From positions 249,680 to 313,679 of the forward strand of contig KB292163.1 of assembly GCA_000328365.1 (NCBI GenBank): a DNA stretch of 64,000 bases. Reading direction: 5' to 3'. Origin of the DNA: Capitella teleta (lineage: Eukaryota > Annelida > Polychaeta > Capitellidae). Each line of letters starts with the position of its first letter. Within the stretch, counting starts at the first letter, position 1. This document shows, piece by piece, positions 10,960-20,968 of the stretch. The notes beneath the pieces were generated by a model that was not told where the DNA came from, searched no databases, and saw only the letters and a program-made list of their open reading frames with translations. The translations under genes and the position numbers were made by a program.

Positions 10960-13131
10960 ATGTCTCGTCTCATAATAAAATCCAAGAGTATTTTCTCGCA
11001 AGCTCATCGCTTCACCCCCGCTGTCACGCAGGTAATAATTCTGTTGACATGCTTGATTTTGGATAATTTTTGCAATTTTCTGACGTCGAGCGTTAAGCAG
11101 GGAGTCTTGTTTTCAAGTTTTCTGTGCTTGACCTCCCGGCTCCCCTCAGTCTCTAATCTCGTTCCAAGCCTCTATATTATAATATTGATAATTAGATACA
11201 GATTATGGCTACAGAATGTAGCTACTCAGTCTCAGCCTCTGTTAGTCTTAGCTGCATTCTGTAGCCATAATCTGTATCTAATTATCAATATAGAGGCTTG
11301 GAACGAGATTATGTCAGTCTGTGAGTCGAGCCTCTGACTCTCTCAGTCTCACTCTGTCTGTCAGCAGGTCAGTCTCTGAGTCTGAGACTCATCAGTTTGT
11401 CACTGTTATCAGTGTCATATAGTGTAGTCTGTGCTACTGCTTGTCTTCAGACTGTAGCCTGGTACGAGTATGCGTGCAATGCAGGCTAAAAATCTCTTTG
11501 GGTGCCTTCTCTTCCCATAATGTGTAGAGCCTATCCTACCGAATAGTAGTGCATGTATGCAAACGGATATTCTGGCACACTTGTGGGACTAGGTGCCATC
11601 AGGTTTTGCAAGAGTCTGAAGAGTCAGGCTTGAGCTGACCCCAGGTTTTTGTCTCTCTAATAGGTCCTTGACCTCCCTCGGAGTCTCATTAGTATCATAA
11701 GTATGCATGAAACATGAGAGATTGTAGTCTCTCTGCAGTCACTCTGCATGCCATTCGTTTATATGATGGTATATGGCCCCTTATGAAGGATTCAGGCATT
11801 CACCATATAATAGGCTAAAATAGCTAGATTTTATTGAACATACATTCTGATTCCTAGTGGGGGATATGATAATTATCATTTTTAAGTCAGGCGTAGTGCC
11901 TGGTTTACTTTATGATGTGTAGATTAGTGTAGAAATTAGGTCATCAGGCAAAACTCAATGATTTCAGGATTTAATTCTTGATTGTGAAATGAAATTCAGA
12001 AAGAATCTATTCTCTACCATGCTGCTGAACTGCATAGCTAGGTCAGGTCAATGTAGACCAAGGTTTGATGTCTCAATGCGTTTCTGTGTTCGACAGTGCT
12101 ATTGAGTACAGGTGTCTTATGTAGCGCCCATAATACCGGCATATCAGAACACAAGGTATAAGTGTTTAAGGAGCGTTAATAAATGTGACACGCGACCATG
12201 AAACCAGTCTCAGTCTCATTGCATTGCATCCTGAATAATATAAACAGCCATGCATAGTCTCGGAAATAATTTTAATTTTTTTTATTATTATTTTTTAATA
12301 AAATTTACACCAAAATATTCAGCAAGCCTTGATCTTGATGGTTCCATTGATGGAGTGTCACATATAGCTACATGTACTAAATAAATATACATGTCTCTCC
12401 TTCCAGTTCAGGTATGAATCAGAAATGATGGTTTTGATTGAAGTGAGACAGTTGATCATAATCTCGTCATTCTCCTTGCAGTCATGCTCCTTCAAGAAAA
12501 ATTCAAAAGATTTCCCGATGCCGGATCCTGAACTGGTTCCAAAGCGTGACTTCCGTGTTGGATGGGCGTACGCCACAGAAAGCAAAGAAGTGGAAGATCC
12601 TGGAAAGGGAAAGATCACGCACTCCCTGCCCATCAAACTGACGCTGGAGAAAAGAGCAAAGCCTTACTTCTGGTGCACTTGTGGCGTCACCAAAAACCCG
12701 GTCAGCCAATTATGCATCATTGGATCTTTAAAAAAAAAGAGTTAATTTCAGAACCACTTTATTTAGGTCAATTCCATTGGCTTTTACTTTTATGCATGCA
12801 GAGAGACTTAATTTTGGAATAATTGATCTCGACCTTTTCAAATTCTTTAGTTATGATTAAATTTTTAGTTTTTCAATTATCCCCGTCTCTTTGAAGAATG
12901 AAAGTTATCCTGTGATAACACTGATATGATATATAACTCATGAATATTCATTTTCTTCAGCCATTCTGTGATTCGTCTCATCGCCGTGAGGAGAAATCCT
13001 ATAAACCCATGAAATTCTTCGTCACAGAAACCAAGGATTATTGGTTATGTAATTGCAAGCAAACAGACAATGCTCCATTCTGCGATGGCAGCCACAAAGC
13101 TGATGAGGTGCAGAGCTCCGTTAAGAAATAA
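10960..13131 (+). CDS. CISD3: CISD3-like mitochondrial protein with two CDGSH iron-sulfur domains
   Basis: CISD3 (MiNT) is a mitochondrial matrix protein that binds two 2Fe-2S clusters through tandem CDGSH motifs. Three coding exons: 10960-11031, 12482-12700 and 12961-13131, all phase 0, giving 153 aa (human 127). Exon 1 encodes a basic, Arg/Lys/Ser-rich presequence (MSRLIIKSKSIFSQAHRF). Cluster motif 1 is C-T-C then PFCDSSH, split between exons 2 and 3. Motif 2 is C-N-C then PFCDGSH. All three Cys and the His of each motif are present. The Gly of CDGSH is Ser in motif 1. The AATAAA at 13127-13132 overlaps the stop codon, and a second lies near 13147. The donor GTCAGC of exon 2 is weak. Confidence 0.93.
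11155..11310. repeat. Long inverted repeat in CISD3 intron 1
   Basis: Arms at 11155-11223 and 11250-11310 are reverse complements over about 60 bases. They differ by one base and an 8-base insertion in the left arm, with a 26-base spacer. Near-identity implies a recent origin or ongoing arm-to-arm correction. No target-site duplication is visible. Confidence 0.9.
11311..11480. repeat. GAGTC/CAGTC-rich cryptic simple repeat
   Basis: Directly after the inverted repeat the sequence is built from CAGTCT, GAGTC and GTCTCA words, in the same style as the stretch in SPAG6 intron 1. Confidence 0.5.
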
Positions 13132-14790
13132 ATATTCAAAAATTAATAATAAATACCGGTATTCATAAATATTATGATATGTGTTCATTTTATGACTGCG
13201 TTTACTTCAGTTATTCAAATCATATGCTTAGTATAATGACTTGGGAAGGCGTGTTGTGAATTTGCAATCAACCTATGATTTACACAACCCACGTGTGAGA
13301 ATAATCTCCATGTTTGCAAGTATCCTCTTTTGACAAGTTTGAGCCTGGTTTGAATTTGATTAGCTAGCTGCTCAAAGGGAATGTGATCAGAATTGGCTCT
13401 CGATCAAGATCGATACTTGAATAACTATTCAAGTCACAGTCCACTATTTGATAAGTAATCTGATGTTTTGATTACTCAATTACATGCAACAGAGCGAAGT
13501 TATCAGATTTTTCATAATCTGAATCATAACGCAACTCGTTGGGCAATGAGAATCATAACGTCAAAAACATGAGCTACTTGTAATCTCGGACCAGCTCTCC
13601 ACCAAGAAAGCAAGAACTGGCAAGAAGTTCGGGTTTTCAGTTTTCACTTCATAATTATGCGCATTGTTTATACTCGTAGACTCGGACACGTGTGGAGAAG
13701 ACTCGACAAAACTGGCAACTTTATTTCTCCGTCAAGAAATTGACACGTCGTCTCATAAGCACGTTTCACCACATGGCTTCGGTTGAGGCATCTGCTGCTG
13801 CTGCCGTAAGATTTTGCCGTACTGATAATTTAGTTCAAAAATATTTGTCACTATATACATGTGTGTCTAAATGGATATTTTCGAGTGACAAAATATTGAC
13901 TGTATCCATATAATTATGCACAACTCTGGATAATTATAGGAATAACTGATGCTCTTTCGGGGAAATAAAATATTGAGCTCGAATCACCTTGTTACGTTAA
14001 GTTTTGTCAAAACATAAAAATACCATAAAAGGAATGCTGAAAACATGTTTACGGGACCGTAAGGATTACTTTGGATGCATTGATTTCAATAAAACTTGGC
14101 ACATACATGCGATTGAACACGAACATGTGTTTGTGAAATAATAGTGTAATTCACATAATGTTTTCCCGTTGTTATTAATGTTTAATCACCAGAGGAAACA
14201 TAAATTTATGCCAGTACTAGTGCTCTCTTCTGGGCTTCATTTGACTATTTTATAATAATTCCATCATAATGTTACACACACATTTATTTTACATTGCTAT
14301 GATGCGTCTATGAGGAAAATATCGTAGATGAGGTAAATATCGTAGGAGAAATCCGTAGATGTTTAATAGTTTAATCGATTTTGAATTAGCGTGTAAATCA
14401 GAATTTTGCCGCATTTTGACGAAATGCTGACCCCTGCATCACTCAAATTGGTGCCGGAGGTGATCACGGGACTTTCTTGGAAATTCAATGCTCGCAATTT
14501 TTATATGGAAAGCGAACTTATTTATATTCAAGTCAAACTTCAAGATCCTGTGATAACGCGTTCTACGTACTTTTCGAACAACCCTCGTAAATGCGTACAT
14601 GATAGCGGCGGTGGTCAGCTGACCCTTCCTATTTTATGGACACGGAATCATAAAATCAAGATTATTCGGTGCAACAAAATTTTCTGAACAGGCCTACTTT
14701 ACATTGCAGATAAATAGCACCTTCTGGAAGTTCTGAGAATAAACACGATGTAATTAATTCGTAGTAACTTGTGCATACGCTATAGGTGCA
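13132..14790. other. Intergenic DNA with a candidate alternative first exon and a dispersed repeat
   Basis: Two things stand out. A possible first exon of the downstream gene lies at 13773-13805. A short interspersed repeat starting GCATTTTGACGAAATGC at 14411 recurs at 35371. No complete gene is seen. Confidence 0.35.
13773..13805 (+). other. Candidate alternative first coding exon of the TMEM272-like gene
   Basis: ATG with Kozak-like context is followed by ten codons (MASVEASAAAA) and a good GTAAGA donor. It ends in phase 0, as does the regular first exon at 16269-16289, so it could join the exon at 17473. The support is only phase, donor quality and position. Confidence 0.25.
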
Positions 14791-14791
14791 T

Positions 14792-14878
<87 letters not shown>

Positions 14879-14882
14879 TTTT
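14791..14882. repeat. (TTTA)n microsatellite
   Basis: About 23 uninterrupted TTTA units. Confidence 0.97.
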
Positions 14883-15119
14883 CACCGCTTCTTCTTTCTA
14901 CCCTGATTATCTCTAAATGCGTAGTGCAATAATGGAATTGGACCGCTAATCTCGTTGATCTAATCCTGCTTCCCACAATCAGTTCAGGAGAGAAGCCCAG
15001 GAGGGCATGGACACATGATGGGTGGTCAATGGTTATTCATATTTCTTGGTTCTGGGATGTTCCGGACAGCCTCTGGTGCCAATTGGTGACGGTTGAGGGC
15101 CATGACTGAACCGTATTTG

Positions 15120-15490
15120 TTTTCAGTCTCTTACATAATATGATACAGAACCATATGACCAGACATATCCTGAAATTAAACCCAAGCAAAACCAAACTCT
15201 TAGTAATCCGAAGTCGCTACCAACGAATTGGTGTCCAATGCACATGCCGCCTGGATAGAATAAGGCGACTGCTGCATTGGTGACCGGCCCGCTGGTCTGA
15301 GAAGTCCGAGGATGATGTCGTAAAACACAGCTGCGCCGTAATCATGATTCGTTACAGGGAGTTGGTCTCCGTCTCCGGTCCACGGGTGTGGAACAAAGTG
15401 CCAGTCAGGCTGAAAGCATGTGATACACGAAACATGATGTCAGTAAAAAAAAGAAAAGAAGAAGAAGAAGCAAAAAGATTAAGAGTCATT
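15120..15490 (+). mobile_element. CR1-like LINE 3' fragment
   Basis: The 15165-15220 stretch encodes LKLNPSKTKLLVIRS, the block after the RT fingers in CR1-group LINEs (LKLNPSKTE). The 15355-15415 stretch encodes SVSGPRVWNKVP, matching the conserved C-terminal VAAPRLWNSLP block. Stops and frame changes separate them, so it is dead. The middle part is largely missing. Confidence 0.65.
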
Positions 15491-15499
15491 TATTTACAT

Positions 15500-16268
15500 C
15501 ATGTGCGCATGCGTGGATGATGATGTGGAAGCACGAGTTGCATGTTGCTATAGCATTATTGACATATTTCATGTTGTAATCATAGTGAATGTTTTCATCA
15601 CACCATTCCCGTAAGCATCGTAGAGCCTAGTGCATGTTCAGAAGACTGACCTATATTATATAGCTGATCATCAAATCTATCATAATTTTATATGTGCGTA
15701 CAAAATTCGTAATATCATGACCGTGTACATGAAACGCGTAATATTCCCATGAACAAGTGATGACCCTTCGATCCAGGGTCACTACATGCATACATATATG
15801 TGAATCAGATCATTGGGATTAAAATGAATAAAATCCAAGGTGCATGGCCACTAAATAAATGACGGAATAAGGGATTTTCTATACTTGAAATACATGTGTG
15901 TATGAAATCCAGACAAATATAGATCTATTAGAATATTTCCATGCATTATATTATGGCTTTAATTATTCTCTCTCTACGTCCCTCCACCCTTTCATGATCG
16001 CATACACGTACAGCAGCAGCAGCACAGCAGCAGCAACAGATCTCGCTTATAAGAGACAGCGAACGAGAGAGCTCATTGCATCTGAACCCTCGACGCTGCA
16101 GTATCGATTATTCCGACATCACTGTCGATCGTCTGCAATGAAGCGAATCGGTCAGCGAGGATAGCAAACGCGCTCTTCAAATTTGACCCAGTTTGATTAT
16201 ACGAGAAGATCATTCGAGCGCATCTTTCTGTGGCGTTCGCTTTTCGGTTTTGTAAACAGTCAACGAAC
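15500..16268. other. Upstream region of the TMEM272-like gene
   Basis: No exon is supported. A short CAG-rich run lies at 16012-16038. The last 100-200 bases, which are richer in CG, are the likely promoter and 5' UTR for the ATG at 16269. Confidence 0.35.
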
Positions 16269-19200
16269 ATGGCCGACGTTGAGAAACAGGTAGGCTGGCA
16301 TTCATCTGTATTCGTTGGTTGCGTTCATGTACAGTTTTACCCCCCGTGATACACATTACATTACATGAAGTATATGCTAAAATCATTGATCACTGTTGGC
16401 ACCGACGAAACCAATGGTGTAATTATCAGCACTGTACACTGTGCACAGTACACGTAATATAATGTATAATTAATGGCGTGCAGGGGTAAGAAATGAGTAC
16501 GTAACGGTAATGTACATTAACCGAATTAAGTGATAACAATATGTAATTATGAGATGCAATGATGCAAATGATGCAATATAGCAGTTTCAAACACATTGAA
16601 AATAATTCCAAATACTTACTATATGGATCACATGCACGAGATCTGCATGTGCTGTTGTTGAACCCCCGATAGTTGAACCCTGATTGTACCGACGCGGTCA
16701 TCAACTCCAGCAGTCCAGCAGGCTGCTGCAGACAGTTTTGTTTGTGTTCGATCTACCGCGGCCGAGCCTGGTAATCTAAAAAAAGAAGAACATAATATAT
16801 CAGTAACTCAGCAGTATTAAAGCACAACCCAATTGAACGCACAAAGTACAGCATTAAAGCAAATGGATTATCTTATAATGAATAATCAACAATCGAGATC
16901 CGGCGAAGATTCACGATCCAATAAGAAGAGCTATTAAAACGGGATTTCTTTCATTACCACTGGAGCAATTATAGTGGAATCTGTGTATATGGAGCTGCGG
17001 CAATATGACATCTGAACATCCTGAGCATTAAGCAATCGACTCTTAAGTCATAACAATTAACGAATAGAACCCCTCCCCATCAATTTAGGCGTTGATATAA
17101 TCGTGCCCAGCTGGTCATTTAAATGTAAGAATGAATCGAATACGACTGATAATTGATGAGCAAAATCACAAGTCAAGGCAGTATATCTCTCTGAAGTCAC
17201 AACTGCGAGAGCACCTCAACATTTCATGGACGGCCTTATCACCCAATTTCCCCTGATAATTAAATATTATCAAAAGCTTACGATAGTATAATGCATGGGA
17301 GCCGCACATCGAAGCATTTACACGTATGTACATATGCATGCATGCATGCATATGTACATACATGTACATGCTTCGAGATTATTTGTATTCGTCTTATACG
17401 ACGAGACATTTAGTGTCTTGTCGTATACTAGTACATGTAATTCTAGTATTGTATGTCGCTTATGTTCTTCAGGAAGACGCCCCACCAGCCTACGGTTCGA
17501 CCGAGATGCAAGGAACTGGGCCGCCTGCTGCTGGTTACAATGGTCTGAAACCACTGCATCTTATTCATTAACCTGCTCCTATGCATCAAACCTGTCACAC
17601 AACAATGTACAATATATACCTGCATATGTACATATGTAATTGTGCATGGTAATAGGTCGACTTTCTATTGTAAGGGTTTTCTGTTGTATGTGCAGTAAAA
17701 TATAGAACATAATTCCATGTCGTTCATCGCGCATGGTTCACGAGGGGACTCGAACTGACCAGTGGGCGCTGCATGTCGTTTGCTTTGCATCATAACCACA
17801 TATTATATGTAGGCCTATATGGTACCCCCGCGTATGTGATAAAAATCATCAAATGCATGAGTCACCAAGTGTTGTTATTCAGATCGTTAAAAATCACACG
17901 GATATCGATTTAAATGAAGAAAATAGTGATGCTGATCGAACGCGGTGTCACTCAATTCTCTGAACTATAATACTATTGCGTAAAGCGCCGTTCACATAAT
18001 ATGTGCGTCCGACACGTGCGTGCGTTTCCCGCACGCACGCACATATGTGAACGGCGCCAACAGGTTGCGTTTTGTGAATATTACAATTGAGTCCCATACT
18101 TATTACTAGTATCTGACGCATCGTGCTGTCCGTCAGTCACGTGGTATGCTCTCGTGGGGCTTTTCATTTGATGGATGCGTTTTTAACGTTTTTATGCGTT
18201 TTACCTGTCAGGCTGTCCCGATCATCAACCGGTACATGTATATGCAGTTTTAGTGTCTGCATGTATATGGCGCCCCTGTTGTAAATTCCTATTGTGCGTT
18301 TTTATAAACTTGTCAATGCAAATTTCACGAATGAAATATAGCAATTGACGTAAGTGTAACATAAGCCGTAATAGACTTATCCCGAACTCTTTATACCTAA
18401 CCACTAATTAATGGATTGCTGTTTAAGGGGGGCAAACTATTTTGCATCTTTTCTCATAGGAAGACCGTAGTCCAATGTTGTTGCTGCTGGATGCTGATTC
18501 AATTGTGCAACATAACTTGTGACCAATGATTCCAAATGCGTTCAAATAAACGCTTGTTACATGCACCACGCAGTTCGGCACTGCATGTGCTATCATTTGT
18601 TTGTCTTTACCAATACCCAATACTGAATAATATACGCCCAGAGTGCAATGTATCTTCAGAGAGAAAGAATAATATTTTTCCCTATGGTAACTCGGTGCAC
18701 ATAGGCCGACGCGTATCATGTAAGGAATCGATTAAAAAAGGAAGTAGGACAAGCAACTCTGGCTCAAACAACAGCCGGTTTATTGCACTGTATGTGTGTA
18801 TGTATGGGGTGATTAGTTATGCTGTTGGCCAGGTATCCTGTCTATTGCTTGCTTGCAAACACTCTGCATGATCGAGTGCCCTGCTGTGTATGCATTTGAG
18901 CAACAGGCATGATGTAATACCTGTATAGTTCTCCTCTCCATTCCATTTCCAATCAAAATTATTCTCCCAATTATTCGGATGTGACCGAACTTATTGTTCC
19001 ATAGATATGCATGCATAGTGAAACTACAAGTACTGCATACATGTAGACGTAGTCACTTTAGCGAGGGTAGCGTATTCTGGGGAATGTTCCACATCTCAAG
19101 AAACGCCCCGTTTCATACAGATACCAGTACTCGGAAAAGAGTTTCTCTTTTACGCAACAGTCAATGCATCTTATGATTCGACCAATTGCATTGTATACCC

Positions 19201-20042
19201 AATTACATAATTACATTTCCCCTTTGTTCTTCTACCCACAGAACCTCCCCCTTCCTACGATTCGGTGGTTGGTCGAGTGCGAGGCATTAGGGAGAACTCT
19301 GCCACTAACGTCGACTTTACCAAGAACTTGTGCACTTTCCTCTTGTGTGGAACAGGTGGGCAATCAGCTGAATGAACTTCAATTGCGTCACACGCTTTCA
19401 TCTCCCTAAACAAACTTGCCGCCTGCATTTTTTACTTGCAGTTGGTTTGGCCTGTACTATTGTGTTCAGCATTGGTCTTCCCATAGCCCACATCGTCATC
19501 GGTGCGTATATCATCCAGTGCATCTTGTTCATCCACCTCTTTCCACACAGGCGCCGTGTACCTGGACGACTGCCCAGTTGAACGCTTCATCCCCATCTAC
19601 CTGGTGGTGGCTGGTTGCTTCCTTCTGGTCAAGGGCATCATGTCCATCGTTGAAGCCTACCACAAGAAGGACCTGGACAAAGATGAAGAATACCAGAGAC
19701 CAAGAGTTTTCAGCTGCGGCGATGGTCCGATCGGATGTTTCATGTTCTGTTGGTTCATTGCAGGTGAGGAGGCACTTTGGTTTGTTTTAGCCTCTTAGGC
19801 ATTTACGGGATTCCATTTTTCTTTTATTCTGCACAGGGAACGTGTGGATTTTTAGCAACGTTAACAAGTATCAGAGTGAAGACCCTGCGTTGTCCAACTT
19901 CTGCAATGCTACTCTTTACCTGTATGCCTATTGGGTGACGATCGCTACCTACATCCTCATGGCGGTCGTTCTGTTCTTGATGTGCTGTGCAGGATGCGTC
20001 GCCTGCTGTTGTGGAAGCGGAAATCAGGGCGCAAGAAATTGA
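16269..20042 (+). CDS. TMEM272-like four-pass membrane protein with PPxY motifs
   Basis: Six coding exons: 16269-16289, 17473-17542, 19242-19355, 19442-19501, 19551-19763 and 19837-20042. All phases close, giving 227 aa. The cytosolic N-terminus holds APPAYG (about residues 11-16) and PPPSYD (about 32-37), two PPxY motifs that typically bind WW domains of NEDD4-type ubiquitin ligases. Four hydrophobic segments follow, at about residues 62-89, 101-124, 143-162 and 186-212, with the family blocks GLPIAHIVIGAVYLDDCP and FIPIYLVVAG. The C-terminus ends in a Cys cluster (CCAGCVACCCG), a likely palmitoylation site. Intron 4 is only 49 bases. The donor after exon 2 (GTCTGA) is weak but gives the only in-frame join. 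AATAAA is at 20190-20195. The gene converges with the aldo-keto reductase. Function is unknown for the family. Confidence 0.85.
17309..17427. repeat. Nested palindrome and hairpin upstream of the PPxY exon
   Basis: A perfect 38-base palindrome at 17324-17361, made of GTATGTACATA and GCATGCATGC words, is enclosed by outer arms TCGAAGCA (17309-17316) and TGCTTCGA (17369-17376). A second hairpin with 14-base arms and one mismatch follows at 17395-17427. The acceptor of exon 2 is 45 bases further on. Confidence 0.85.
17735..17815 (-). repeat. Possible tRNA-derived SINE remnant
   Basis: On the minus strand a GTGGTTATGATGC stretch (A-box-like) is followed about 45 bases later by AGTTCGAGTCCCC (close to the pol III B box GGTTCGANTCC). 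The flanks do not fold into a full tRNA cloverleaf, so it is not a working tRNA gene. Confidence 0.35.
17985..18057. repeat. Fold-back element with GCGCCGTTCACAT arms
   Basis: The arms GCGCCGTTCACAT...GTGCGTGCG and their reverse complement face each other around a 5-base loop. The left arm carries an extra stretch of about 12 bases. GC-rich ends and the fold-back form suggest a tiny MITE. Confidence 0.65.
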
Positions 20043-20968
20043 GGAAGTTTTCATGTTGTTGTTCGGAGGTGCCAATTATTATTTTCACAGAATGTTGACT
20101 GTACCGTTTTTGTACTGATTATGTCATGTTCACTATTTCTGTTCCTTTGTTTGCTATTCCTGATTTAGGATAAAAATAATACAAATGTAAATAAAATATT
20201 CACAGTTATACAGTTTAATTGTAATTTGTGATAGTGTTAATTTTATTCTTTGCAATGTCCCCAAGTGTCTTAAATATTAATTTGAAATCTTACACATGTA
20301 TATTTGTTCACAGAATTTTTGGTTGGGTATCTTTGATATTATATATTATTATTCTGATGTCATGGCTGTGGTTGGGTGCATGCATAACTTCTTTCTTGTT
20401 ACCTTGAAAATATCACCCACCGAATGTATTTAAACATTTTTCTTTTGTCCAAATTATAAAGAAATATTCTTCGTCTTCTAAAATTAACGTATAAATTTAC
20501 TGAGATAAAGTGACCGATGTTTCTATATTGATTCTACTAAATAACGACCTGTTTCCATACATACTATACCGTGTCACATTCCTTGCCAATCATGTACTTC
20601 CATTTCTTCTTTAAAATGTAAATATTCCAATCATCGAATAAGAAAAGCCTTCTGCCATTTATGAAATGACTTCAAAATAGAAATAAAAGAAACATATTTT
20701 TGTTTGCTGCATTTTGTTGTTATTCAATTTTTACTAAATGCCCGAAGCTTTTTATTGGGTCAATAAAAATGAATTATTGGGTCTGATTTTTCATTAATTA
20801 AAAAAGCCCTAAATCACCCTATGCTCATTCATAAGTCTTGTTGAAGATAATACAATGGAATATTAGTAAATAATATTTATTGTCATAATTAATTTGCATA
20901 ATCCAAGAGGAATTTCAAAAGGGAGATGTTATGAATGCTGCGAATTCTCCTTCTCCTGATTGAGCGTT

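Noticed and set aside
17735-17815. Functional tRNA gene
   Set aside because: Only A- and B-box-like words are present; acceptor and T stems do not pair.
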